Under the pieces are notes generated by a model that was given only the letters and a program-made list of their open reading frames with translations, was not told the origin of the DNA and did no database searches. A DNA stretch of 26,109 bases from the NCBI GenBank assembly GCA_937926145.1, contig CALANW010000078.1, positions 1-26,109 of the forward strand, given 5' to 3'. Positions 6,890 through 13,077 of this stretch are shown here, one piece after another. The stretch's first letter is position 1. Every line of letters begins with the position of its first letter. The stretch comes from an uncultured Ruminococcus sp. Lineage in GTDB: Bacteria > Bacillota > Clostridia > Oscillospirales > Ruminococcaceae. The position numbers and the translations under genes were made by a program.

Positions 6890-6899
6890 ATGCTATAAT
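6871..6899 (+). promoter_or_regulatory. promoter of the rightward small-protein unit
   Basis: TTGTAT (6871-6876), 17 bases, TATAAT (6894-6899), with TGC before the -10 box. It reads into the 42-aa gene at 6926 and probably through the HIRAN-like and 178-aa genes. Confidence 0.65.
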
Positions 6900-6925
6900 G
6901 ATAATATCGAAAGGAGGAAAGGACA

Positions 6926-7054
6926 ATGGCGAAACCAAAGAGCAAAAAGAAAAGCTCGGATAAATCAGTTGCTTTGACGAGACTCCTGATTATCCAAGCC
7001 GCAATCGAACTTATTAAATCGGTCATTGAATTAATCAACGATCTGATTGAGTAA
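6926..7054 (+). CDS. small amphipathic protein, 42 aa
   Basis: A near-perfect ribosome site, AAAGGAGGAAAGGACA, precedes the ATG at 6926. The N-terminus is strongly basic (MAKPKSKKKSSDKS). It is followed by an amphipathic to hydrophobic helix rich in Ile and Leu with regularly spaced Glu and Lys (RLLIIQAAIELIKSVIELIN, ending DLIE). It may lie on the membrane surface or form a coiled-coil oligomer. No family can be named with certainty. It is the first gene of the unit controlled by the three operators, followed by a GCAGGGAG hairpin. Confidence 0.75.
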   Translation: MAKPKSKKKSSDKSVALTRLLIIQAAIELIKSVIELINDLIE

Positions 7055-7058
7055 GTCA

Positions 7059-7082
7059 GCAGGGAGCGCAAAAACTCCCTGC
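7059..7082 (+). terminator. GCAGGGAG hairpin without T run
   Basis: GCAGGGAG (7059-7066) and CTCCCTGC (7075-7082) form an 8-bp stem 4 bases after the 42-aa gene. There is no T tract, so it may be a partial terminator or a processing/stability hairpin. Confidence 0.45.
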
Positions 7083-7119
7083 ATATAAGATACCACACAC
7101 AGAGCCATTTGTCAAGCGT

Positions 7120-7197
7120 ATGATCAATATTATTTTAGACGTTGTAATGATCGTGCTGTTGCTCATAGCGATCTATAACGGCACAAAGAAAGATTGA
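7120..7197 (+). CDS. possible 25-aa single-span membrane peptide
   Basis: ATG at 7120 opens a 25-codon frame encoding MINIILDVVMIVLLLIAIYN followed by GTKKD. This is one clean membrane span with a short basic tail, the composition of many real small membrane peptides. The ribosome site is weak (GAGCC 15 bases upstream), so translation is uncertain. It lies between the 42-aa gene and the HIRAN-like gene in the same direction. Confidence 0.4.
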   Translation: MINIILDVVMIVLLLIAIYNGTKKD

Positions 7198-7229
7198 ACG
7201 AATATCACATCAGAAAGGAGCAGGTCAGA

Positions 7230-7650
7230 ATGAACGTTATCAAGTCCAAAGTTATGACAATAGCAAACCGTCTTGTAAGAAACGGAATGAACCGCAGAGC
7301 CGCAATGCTCAAAGCGTGGGTAATTGCAAAAGCTTCCGCTCTCCGTGTCAAGGTCAAAGGCACAAACCGCCGACAGAGTGAGCTTGAACAGCTTTCAGAG
7401 TTCAAACCGTCCGATATATCGGTAACATTCCGCAGAGAACCGCATAACAGCTATGACAGCAACGCCGTAGCCGTCTATGCCGCCTCAAACACTCGCAAGG
7501 TTCTTTATCGGATATTTGCCAAAAGCCGTAGCAAGCGTTGTAGCGCCGCTATTCGATAAAGGCAGAGAGCCGAAAGCAAAGGCGTTCAATGTTACGGGAG
7601 GCTTTAACCCGTGGGTCAGCTATGGTGCTGCACTCGCTATCGAAGTATAA
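7230..7650 (+). pseudogene. HIRAN-like domain protein, broken by a +1 frameshift
   Basis: Translation starts at ATG 7230 (AAAGGAGCAGGTCAGA upstream). The first 91 codons encode a basic helical N-terminus (VMTIANRLVRNGMNRRAAML) and the first half of a HIRAN-like domain (SVTFRREPHNSYDSNAVAVY). Near 7503 the frame is lost and a stop comes at 7559. If one base (C7503) is skipped, the frame continues with FIGYLPKAVASVVAPLFDKG and ends at 7650; FIGYLPK is the expected second HIRAN motif. The whole reading would be 140 codons with the stop. HIRAN domains bind DNA ends in helicases and occur alone in mobile elements. This is a pseudogene, a sequencing error or, less likely, programmed +1 frameshifting. 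Confidence 0.75.
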
Positions 7651-7658
7651 ACCACAGC

Positions 7659-7693
7659 GGAGCAGGTCACGCCCGATCTGCCCGACCTGCTCC
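7659..7693. repeat. GGAGCAGGTC inverted repeat between genes
   Basis: GGAGCAGGTC (7659-7668) and GACCTGCTCC (7684-7693) form a perfect 10-bp stem with a 15-base loop, between the HIRAN-like and the 178-aa genes. There is no T run, so it is not a standard terminator. Confidence 0.7.
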
Positions 7694-7720
7694 GAGATAT
7701 CAGAAAGGAAGTATATTACA

Positions 7721-8257
7721 ATGGAAAAACAGCAGCTTCGTTCACTTATCGTGGCAAACGCATTAACCTATGCAGCCGAACACGGAATATCCAATTTCAA
7801 GGCTTTGTGCGCTGTGTCGGCTGATGCTTACAGTTTTGCAAAAAACTATTCATCGACAACAACAGCAAAAAACAAGTTTGAATACATCGACAGCATTTTA
7901 GGCTTTATTCTCGGAAGTGATAACAGCCTTACCGATGCAGAACTTGGAAGCCTTGAATCGTATTATCGCGGTTCTTCTTGCCCGATCGGTTTTGAATACG
8001 AGATCACAGACGAATTCAAACACGCTGTATCTGAATACCGCGAAGAGATGAAACGCATAACCGCTTCAACAGCAGATACACGGCGCATTCTTCTCAAAGC
8101 AAAAATCTGCCCCGCACTTGACCGCATAAATGACTTTGTACGATACAATGAACTTGTACAAGGTTTTGACAAAATGCTTTTCTTTGCTGAAATATACGAA
8201 CTCGGACGTATTGACGGAATAAGGCAGGAACGCGCACGGCATAAAAACAGATTATAA
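7721..8257 (+). CDS. unknown 178-aa soluble protein
   Basis: The ATG at 7721 follows AGAAAGGAAG and is preferred to a start at 7589, which has no ribosome site and would overlap the HIRAN-like reading. The product is helical and soluble: MEKQQLRSLIVANALTYAAE at the start, a middle part with LGFILGSDNSLTDAELGSLE, and a C-terminus with ALDRINDFVRYNELVQGFDK and a basic end (RQERARHKNRL). No known motif is recognised. It is the last gene of the rightward unit and is followed by a good terminator. Confidence 0.8.
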   Translation: MEKQQLRSLIVANALTYAAEHGISNFKALCAVSADAYSFAKNYSSTTTAKNKFEYIDSILGFILGSDNSLTDAELGSLESYYRGSSCPIGFEYEITDEFKHAVSEYREEMKRITASTADTRRILLKAKICPALDRINDFVRYNELVQGFDKMLFFAEIYELGRIDGIRQERARHKNRL

Positions 8258-8269
8258 GTGATATACATT

Positions 8270-8299
8270 GAGCAGGTGAACTCCTGCTCATTTCTTTTT
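8270..8299 (+). terminator. GAGCAGG hairpin terminator after the 178-aa gene
   Basis: GAGCAGG (8270-8276) and CCTGCTC (8283-8289) form a stem with a 6-base loop, followed by ATTTCTTTTT. This is a standard intrinsic terminator of the rightward unit. Confidence 0.8.
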
Positions 8300-8498
8300 A
8301 TGCAAAGATGAACTGCAACTCGATAAAAAACTTTAAAATTGCCGAAAAATATGCAAAATCGTTAAAAAGTGAAAATAATCTCCGATAAATTCAAAAAAAC
8401 GTGTATTTCTACCCCATTTCGCGCGCGCGTGAGCCGCGTCAAAAATGTTGTTCCCAACCGGTAGTATAGAAATAAACGCACTCTCTCCGAATGGGGGG
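8300..8498. other. non-coding region with CG-alternating patch, possible replication origin
   Basis: Apart from a 26-codon frame at 8310-8390 with no ribosome site, no gene is seen. An AT-rich stretch is followed by a GC-rich patch at about 8411-8500 with CGCGCGCGCG at 8420-8429 and CCCCATTTCG/CGAATGGGG flanks (8412-8421, 8489-8497). A short GC-rich island beside the genes of a rolling-circle Rep is a reasonable candidate for its origin, but no nick site is proven. Confidence 0.35.
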
Positions 8499-8669
8499 CT
8501 ATTTTCTCGATCTTGGCTTATGGAGCTTACGCCGTTTAAATGCTCTGTAGAGCGTTTGCTCGCAAACATAGTATTTATCGGCAATATCAAGTATTTTTAC
8601 GCCGCTGCACCATAAGCGGAATGCTTCTCTTATTTGTTTATCACTCAAACATTCACGGCTTCTTTTCAT
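8499..8669 (-). CDS. small helix-turn-helix protein, 56 aa
   Basis: ATG at 8669 is preceded by GGAGCAGGTCAGATTTTT, so one copy of the element's repeated word acts as the ribosome site. The 56-aa product (MKRSRECLSDKQIREAFRLW, then CSGVKILDIADKYYVCEQTL and YRAFKRRKLHKPRSRK) has the form of a transposase/resolvase-like helix-turn-helix: a first helix, a turn at GVKILDIADKY, and the recognition helix VCEQTLYRAFKR. It is very basic. It reads leftward and lies downstream of rep. A regulator or replication accessory role is likely. Confidence 0.72.
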   Translation of the reverse strand: MKRSRECLSDKQIREAFRLWCSGVKILDIADKYYVCEQTLYRAFKRRKLHKPRSRK

Positions 8670-8914
8670 AAAAATCTGACCTGCTCCAATGTAAACGAAT
8701 ATGTAATCATAATTTGTAAAAAATGTTCAAAAACAGCATAAATTCGTTAATTTTATATTGTTTTTTGATATTTTGCGGTTTATTCTCGCCGTCTGATTCT
8801 TATGACGTACAGCTTTTCATTGTTTACCCTATCCTCGGCATCTTCGTTGTAAAACGTGCCGTAAATTCAAGTCGCCTAAAGAGCAGGTAAAGCAAAATTT
8901 TTTTCGGCAAACTC
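8670..8914. other. spacer between rep and the small HTH gene
   Basis: The region is mostly AT-rich and without a clear gene. On the minus strand 8780-8866 is an open frame of 28 codons whose composition looks protein-like (…TFYNEDAEDRVNNEKLYVIR…), but it has no ATG and a stop immediately upstream, so it may be a remnant. GAGCAGGT (8881-8888) and ACCTGCTC (8933-8940) bracket an inner CGGCAA/TTGCCG hairpin at the 3' end of rep. Confidence 0.4.
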
Positions 8915-9703
8915 TTAAAGTCTTGCCGCTGCACCTGCTCTGTGATATTGAAATATAGGCTGTATATCAAGCTGTTCCTGCGGTATGCGGACATACTTGA
9001 AATATACATAGCCGCTTTTATAAAATTCGCTCTTTCTCGTTTCAACAAGCATATAGCCTTGCGGTGCTTTCGGTGGGTGATCGGGACTGTACACCCTGCG
9101 CACCTTTTTAGGCTTTTCCGTTATCGGCTGTAAAATGTTCTTTGTCTGCTTCCAGCGTTTGCCCTTGTATTCTTCGGGTGTGTGCTTGTGCATATACACG
9201 GCTAAGGCTGTGAAGTCCTCGCCGTGATCTATGCCGTTATACTCGTTATGTTCTCGGAGCGGTTCGGATTTGATGATGCTCCCGAACGTCCACTTGCTTA
9301 TAATATCACTTTCGGAAACGCCGCTTATTATCAAATGATGATGCAGCCGCCCCGTGCTTTTGCCGTGACCCGTAACAGCTACTATTTTTGCGTTCGGGTT
9401 TGAGTATCGAAGCCGCCGAATATAGTTGTCTATGTTCTTTTGCGCTTCTTCATAACTTTCGGGTAAATGCCCGTCATTGTATGTAAGCGTAACATAATAA
9501 TCACCGCTGCGGAAGTTCGTGTTTATAAGCCGTATAAAGTGCTTCTCTGATTTATAGCGGTTATACCGCGCCTTTTCCTCGGGTGTGCGGACGTTCTCGG
9601 GTTCGGGCTTGCTCCTGCCGATATTCCGAGCGTTCTCTGAAACTGGATAATACTCTTTTTCAAGGACTGCACCCGATCTTGTTACACGTTCGCAGTTCTG
9701 CAT
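8915..9703 (-). CDS. HUH rolling-circle replication initiator (REP_ORF2/G2P-like)
   Basis: This 262-aa protein has the three motifs of an HUH endonuclease: motif 1 YVTLTY at residues 70-75, the histidine motif GRLHHHLIISG with metal ligands at about H121 and H123, and motif 3 LAVYMHKHT with Y170 as likely nucleophile and a following lysine (K173). This spacing resembles the Rep proteins of small phages and plasmids (G2P and Microviridae VP4 type). It should nick one strand at the origin and start rolling-circle replication of the excised circle. The ATG at 9703 follows AAGGGGGTAAAGCC, 12 bases after the upstream gene. It is the last gene of the leftward operon from 10,806. No helicase or mobilisation domain is visible. 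Confidence 0.82.
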   Translation of the reverse strand: MQNCERVTRSGAVLEKEYYPVSENARNIGRSKPEPENVRTPEEKARYNRYKSEKHFIRLINTNFRSGDYYVTLTYNDGHLPESYEEAQKNIDNYIRRLRYSNPNAKIVAVTGHGKSTGRLHHHLIISGVSESDIISKWTFGSIIKSEPLREHNEYNGIDHGEDFTALAVYMHKHTPEEYKGKRWKQTKNILQPITEKPKKVRRVYSPDHPPKAPQGYMLVETRKSEFYKSGYVYFKYVRIPQEQLDIQPIFQYHRAGAAARL

Positions 9704-9715
9704 GGCTTTACCCCC

Positions 9716-10096
9716 TTATTCAAGGACTTCGTAAAGCATATCTATAAACTGCTGCATCTCTTTGCTTTTACGCTTGCCCGAACACTCGAAGCAGTCAAGA
9801 AGAACCTCGACCTCGCTTTTATGCAGTTCAAGGGGATAAAATGTTTTAGGCTTGCAATGCTTGGCTTTATATATGCAGGAATCAATATTGTTTATATCAA
9901 CGCCCCTGCTGATACGCTTGTAAGGCTCTTTTGTGCGTTCAAGGTATTGCAGAGCCTTGCGCCGTCCGCTTGCAAGCACCGTTTTGACCTGCTCGAAATT
10001 CTTTTCGTTAAGCAAAAGGGTGGATTTTTCAGCTTGTTCATCGTGTGACGGATTTATAAGACCCTCGGGTATCTGAATTTTTATTTCTTTTTCCAT
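9716..10096 (-). CDS. unknown 126-aa protein upstream of rep
   Basis: The start at 10096 is chosen because GGAG lies 9 bases upstream (GGAGCGTAAAAACT). A longer frame to 10234 would translate the structured leader and is unlikely. The product starts MEKEIKIQIPEGLINPSHDE and has a helical middle (LLLNEKNFEQVKTVLASGRR) and several cysteines in the C-terminal half (CIYKAKHCKP, LLDCFECSGKRK). The spacing does not match a classical zinc finger, but metal binding is possible. It is tightly linked to rep (12-base gap), so a role in replication or copy control is plausible. The family is not recognised. Confidence 0.78.
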   Translation of the reverse strand: MEKEIKIQIPEGLINPSHDEQAEKSTLLLNEKNFEQVKTVLASGRRKALQYLERTKEPYKRISRGVDINNIDSCIYKAKHCKPKTFYPLELHKSEVEVLLDCFECSGKRKSKEMQQFIDMLYEVLE

Positions 10097-10115
10097 AGTT
10101 TTTACGCTCCGATGC

Positions 10116-10230
10116 TTGCACCTGCTCGAAAAATGTGCTATAATCGGAGCAGGTGAATAGTTTTCATATTTACTTGTGCGCTTTCTGCTGTATGCTCGCC
10201 AAAGTTTCCAGCAGAGGGCGTTATTATTTT
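10116..10230 (+). ncRNA. candidate antisense RNA in the leader of the rep genes
   Basis: On the plus strand, opposite the leftward operon, TTGCAC (10116-10121), 17 bases, TGC-TATAAT (10139-10144) form a consensus promoter with start near 10,151. About 33 bases later TCTGCTG (10184-10190) and CAGCAGA (10209-10215) form a hairpin followed by GGGCGTTATTATTTT, an imperfect terminator. The predicted RNA of about 75-80 nt would be complementary to the leader of the 126-aa/rep mRNA, as control RNAs of rolling-circle plasmids are. This is a prediction from signals only. Confidence 0.5.
10121..10153. repeat. CCTGCTC/GAGCAGG hairpin in the rep leader
   Basis: CCTGCTC (10121-10127) and GAGCAGG (10147-10153) form a stem with a 19-base loop that contains the plus-strand -10 box. 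In the leftward mRNA the hairpin lies just upstream of the ribosome site of the 126-aa gene. Confidence 0.65.
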
Positions 10231-10234
10231 GCAT

Positions 10235-10522
10235 TCATGATCTTAACGGGCGAAATACGCCGCATTCGGGTTCTGCTGTCTGCTCGGTATGCTCGTTAAG
10301 GTAATCAATGAGCCTATCAAGGTTGAGCAGGACTTTGCCGTTCTTGTTATTGCCGCCGAGCCTTATTCCTACAATTTCCCCGTTTATGTAAGCGTTTCGC
10401 AGAAAGCGTTCCGATAAGCCCGTAATCTTCGCCGCTTCCTTAATAGAAACCATTCGGGGAACGTGGCGGCTCATTTCGATATCATTGTTGCAGTTGACTG
10501 CAAAAGCGGCATTGCTGCTCAT
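10235..10522 (-). CDS. MerR-like helix-turn-helix protein, excisionase type
   Basis: This 95-aa protein has one winged-helix DNA-binding domain at about residues 24-78: MVSIKEAAKITGLSERFLRN, AYINGEIVGIRLGGNNKNGK, VLLNLDRLIDYLNEHTEQ. This is the HTH_17/excisionase type found in Xis and in plasmid regulators. Its ATG overlaps the stop of the upstream gene (ATGA, 10519-10522). It probably bends DNA near the attachment sites for excision, or regulates rep; the sequence cannot decide between these. It is expressed with the replication genes, so excision and replication may be switched on together. Confidence 0.8.
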   Translation of the reverse strand: MSSNAAFAVNCNNDIEMSRHVPRMVSIKEAAKITGLSERFLRNAYINGEIVGIRLGGNNKNGKVLLNLDRLIDYLNEHTEQTAEPECGVFRPLRS

Positions 10523-10719
10523 ACTGCCACACCTGCTTTCTGTTCTTTCTTTACCTGCTCGATCGCATCGAAATAGCGGTTCTTCTCTTCCAGCGGAAGT
10601 TCATAACGCAGCTTTCTTATAAGCGTTGGTTCTGAAACGCCCATAGCAGCCGCTATCTCATACAGATATACACGTTCACGCTGCGCCCGTTCTCTGATAT
10701 CATTGTTTGCCTTTGCCAT
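10519..10719 (-). CDS. small helix-turn-helix protein, 66 aa
   Basis: The start at 10719 follows TAGGAGGTTGTTATTT, so the longer frame to 10758 is rejected. The product (MAKANNDIRERAQRERVYLY, then EIAAAMGVSEPTLIRKLRYE, then LPLEEKNRYFDAIEQVKKEQ) has a clear helix-turn-helix at about residues 18-40. It is the first gene of the leftward operon behind a consensus promoter, and faces the XRE repressor gene. This layout resembles the cI/cro-like switches of temperate elements, where the small leftward protein may be the antagonist of the repressor. Confidence 0.78.
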   Translation of the reverse strand: MAKANNDIRERAQRERVYLYEIAAAMGVSEPTLIRKLRYELPLEEKNRYFDAIEQVKKEQKAGVAV

Positions 10720-10812
10720 AAATAACAACCTCCTAAAATTTTTTATAAACTCTTGCAATCATCATCATATTGTGATATTATAGCTATGATGATTATTTTT
10801 GTTGCGGTTACA

Positions 10813-10841
10813 ATTCTATCACAACAGAAATGAAATGTCAA
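10813..10841 (-). promoter_or_regulatory. promoter of the leftward rep operon
   Basis: On the minus strand TTGACA (10836-10841), 17 bases, TAGAAT (10813-10818). Transcription would begin near 10,806 and cover the 66-aa, 95-aa, 126-aa and rep genes. Confidence 0.75.
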
Positions 10842-10844
10842 TAT

Positions 10845-10876
10845 TTGTTTTTATATTTTTATAAAAACAACAAATG
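10845..10876. promoter_or_regulatory. palindrome in the divergent control region, repressor operator candidate
   Basis: TTTGTTTTTAT (from 10845) and ATAAAAACAACAAA (to about 10876) form an imperfect palindrome between the two divergent genes, next to the leftward -35 box. TTGTTG-like words also occur at 10799-10804. It is a likely binding site of the XRE protein encoded beside it. Confidence 0.45.
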
Positions 10877-10916
10877 TAGCTATTTCATAAAATAATGATG
10901 AGGAGTTATACAACAA

Positions 10917-11615
10917 ATGAAAAAACTTACTACACGTCAAATATTTGCTCAAATGCTAAAGAGGTTAAGAAAAGACAAAGGAATATCACGAAAAAAGCTT
11001 GCCGAAGATATAGGTGTTTCTGTTGCATCAATCGGCTATTATGAAAATGAAGATAGAGCGCCCGATATTGAAGTACTTGTAAAATTGGCAGATTATTTCA
11101 ATGTTTCTTGCGATGAACTTTTAAAAGGCGTAAAATCTCCGAACGAGAATATTTTTAAGGATTTATGGATTTCTGATAGTGCGCTAAAAAATTTACATAA
11201 ATTAAAAGAAATGGAACCAATCAACCCAGATACACACACAAGCCGTCTATTTGAGCTTTTTGATGATTTGATATCCGAACCAGAATTTAGATTAATAATG
11301 AAATATTTATACCGATATGCAATAGGATATGACGGAGGAATTGAATTACATGAAGATTTAAATAAAGCAAGTGATGAGGCTCTCGCTTTATTTGATGAAT
11401 TTTTAGGCTGCAATGAAAGAATACGTTATCCGTATTTATATTGGTATAATATGTATGCGGTAATGGAGCTTTTAAACAATTTTGCCAAGAGTTATGCTTA
11501 TACAAATTTGCGTGAATATGAATACTACATGGCTGATAAAATAGATCAAATATGCAATTCTAAAACGGTAAAGGAGAACCCCGACAATGGCAACGATAAC
11601 AAAAAGGACGAATAA
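10917..11615 (+). CDS. XRE family repressor-like regulator
   Basis: This 232-aa protein has a Cro/CI-type helix-turn-helix at about residues 8-66 (FAQMLKRLRKDKGISRKKLA, EDIGVSVASIGYYENEDRAP, DIEVLVKLADYFNVSCDELL). The C-terminal part (about 80-230) is helical, rich in Tyr, Leu and acidic residues, and not recognised; no LexA-type protease residues are seen. The ATG at 10917 follows GAGGAGTTATACAACAA. The gene is much more AT-rich than its neighbours, which suggests a separate origin. Its end overlaps the integrase start by 29 bases, so the two are co-expressed. It probably maintains the integrated state by repressing the leftward operon. Confidence 0.85.
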   Translation: MKKLTTRQIFAQMLKRLRKDKGISRKKLAEDIGVSVASIGYYENEDRAPDIEVLVKLADYFNVSCDELLKGVKSPNENIFKDLWISDSALKNLHKLKEMEPINPDTHTSRLFELFDDLISEPEFRLIMKYLYRYAIGYDGGIELHEDLNKASDEALALFDEFLGCNERIRYPYLYWYNMYAVMELLNNFAKSYAYTNLREYEYYMADKIDQICNSKTVKENPDNGNDNKKDE

Positions 11616-13071
11616 AGACGGCTCTATATCGTACAGAATAAGGGTTTCGGCAGGATATAAGGCAGACGGCACACAGCAGAAAGCGTTTCAGACCACTTGG
11701 AAACCCGACCCGAGCAGGTCAGAACGTGCGAATGCAAAGGCTCTGAATGAATTTGCCGTAAAGTTTGAAACCGACTGCAAAGCGGGTCTGATCTCGACCG
11801 AACGCCGCAAATTCGGCGAATACGGGCGTTATATCGTTCAGCTCAAATATAAGCACGGTGACTTGAAAAATTCAACATACGTCCGCAATATGAGCATTTT
11901 TCCGCAATTATCGGAGCTTGACGGCGTTTCACTTGACAAAATCACGCCGCAAATGCTCACAAAGCTATATGACAAGCTGCTGACCTCTCCAACAGTCGCA
12001 AGTCAGCGTTATGCACTCAAAAGAAAAATTGACCTGCTCAAACTCGGAAAATGCAGCGGTACGGTTCAATTCTGCGATAAATACGGCATTGCTCAAACTA
12101 CATACAGAGCGATCACCAAAGGGGATAATATCACACCTGCAACGGCTGAAAAGCTGTCAAAGGCGCTTGAAATGCCCATATCTTCACTTTTCACAGCAGA
12201 GAACAACGGCAGAACGCTTTCCGCAAGAACGATCATAAGAACCCATGCGCTTGTATCTATGATATTGAGTGAAGCTGTAAAGGACGGGATAATTACTGCG
12301 AACCCTGCGGAACGTGCAAGGCTTCCGAAAGCAGAAAAACACGAAGCAGAATTTCTCGAACCCGAAGAACTTGCGGAAGTCCTCGCAGCCGCCGACCAAG
12401 AGCCGCCGAATATACGGCTTTTTATTTACCTGCTCACAGCAAGCGGCGGCAGACGTGGGGAAGTTGTCGGCTTGCGCTGGCGTGACGTAAATTTTGAATT
12501 TGGGCTTATACATTTTGAACAGACGGTAATGTACAGAAAGAACCTCGGTATTTACACCGATACGCCCAAGAATGAAAAATCGAACCGTTTTTTACACTTG
12601 CCGCCCGAAATGATAAAAATGCTTTCCGATTATAAGCAGAAATGGGAGCAGTTCAAAGCGCAATGCGGTACGGCATACCCAAGCAGAATAAAGCTTCCGA
12701 ACGGCAGCGGTCAGATGCAGGACGTTGAAACCGACTTTGTATTTACTCAAAATAAGCGGCTTGGTTTCCCAATCAGCCCTGATACTGCTAATAGCTGGCT
12801 ATATAAGCTTTCGGCAAAATACGGCTTGAAGCCGCTGCACCCTCACATGTTCAGACATTCCGCGGCATCTGTGCTTATATATAACGGCTCGGACGTTGTC
12901 AGCGTTGCAGGCTACCTCGGTCACGCCAACCCGACAACAACGCAGAACATATACAGTCATATTTTGCAGGAAGCGCAAAGCCGAAACGCAGAGATCATCG
13001 GTTCGGTTATGTTCGCAAAGAAAAAGCCGCTTTCCGATGATGAAAACGGAAGCGGCGAAAAGGCTGTTTAA
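11587..13071 (+). CDS. tyrosine recombinase (integrase) with inserted HTH-like segment
   Basis: This 494-aa integrase should carry out insertion into and excision from the tRNA-Thr gene next door. The N-terminus (about 1-60) is an arm-binding domain (ITKRTNKDGSISYRIRVSAG). The catalytic residues are all visible: R289 (GGRRGE), K328 (TPKNEKSNR), H420 and R423 (HPHMFRHS), H446 (LGHANP) and the nucleophile Y456 (NIYSH). It is longer than the usual 370-410 aa. The extra part, about residues 146-204, looks like a small helix-turn-helix (FCDKYGIAQTTYRAITKGDN, ITPATAEKLSKALEMPISSL) inserted between the first part of the core-binding domain and its continuation (TIIRTHALVSMILSEAVKDG). The ribosome site AAAGGAG lies inside the end of the XRE gene. 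Confidence 0.95.
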   Translation: MATITKRTNKDGSISYRIRVSAGYKADGTQQKAFQTTWKPDPSRSERANAKALNEFAVKFETDCKAGLISTERRKFGEYGRYIVQLKYKHGDLKNSTYVRNMSIFPQLSELDGVSLDKITPQMLTKLYDKLLTSPTVASQRYALKRKIDLLKLGKCSGTVQFCDKYGIAQTTYRAITKGDNITPATAEKLSKALEMPISSLFTAENNGRTLSARTIIRTHALVSMILSEAVKDGIITANPAERARLPKAEKHEAEFLEPEELAEVLAAADQEPPNIRLFIYLLTASGGRRGEVVGLRWRDVNFEFGLIHFEQTVMYRKNLGIYTDTPKNEKSNRFLHLPPEMIKMLSDYKQKWEQFKAQCGTAYPSRIKLPNGSGQMQDVETDFVFTQNKRLGFPISPDTANSWLYKLSAKYGLKPLHPHMFRHSAASVLIYNGSDVVSVAGYLGHANPTTTQNIYSHILQEAQSRNAEIIGSVMFAKKKPLSDDENGSGEKAV

Positions 13072-13077
13072 AGGCTG

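Noticed and set aside
8333..8590. 85-codon leftward frame over the GC-rich patch
   Set aside because: It overlaps the well-supported 56-aa helix-turn-helix gene in another frame, has no ribosome site, and its composition is not protein-like.
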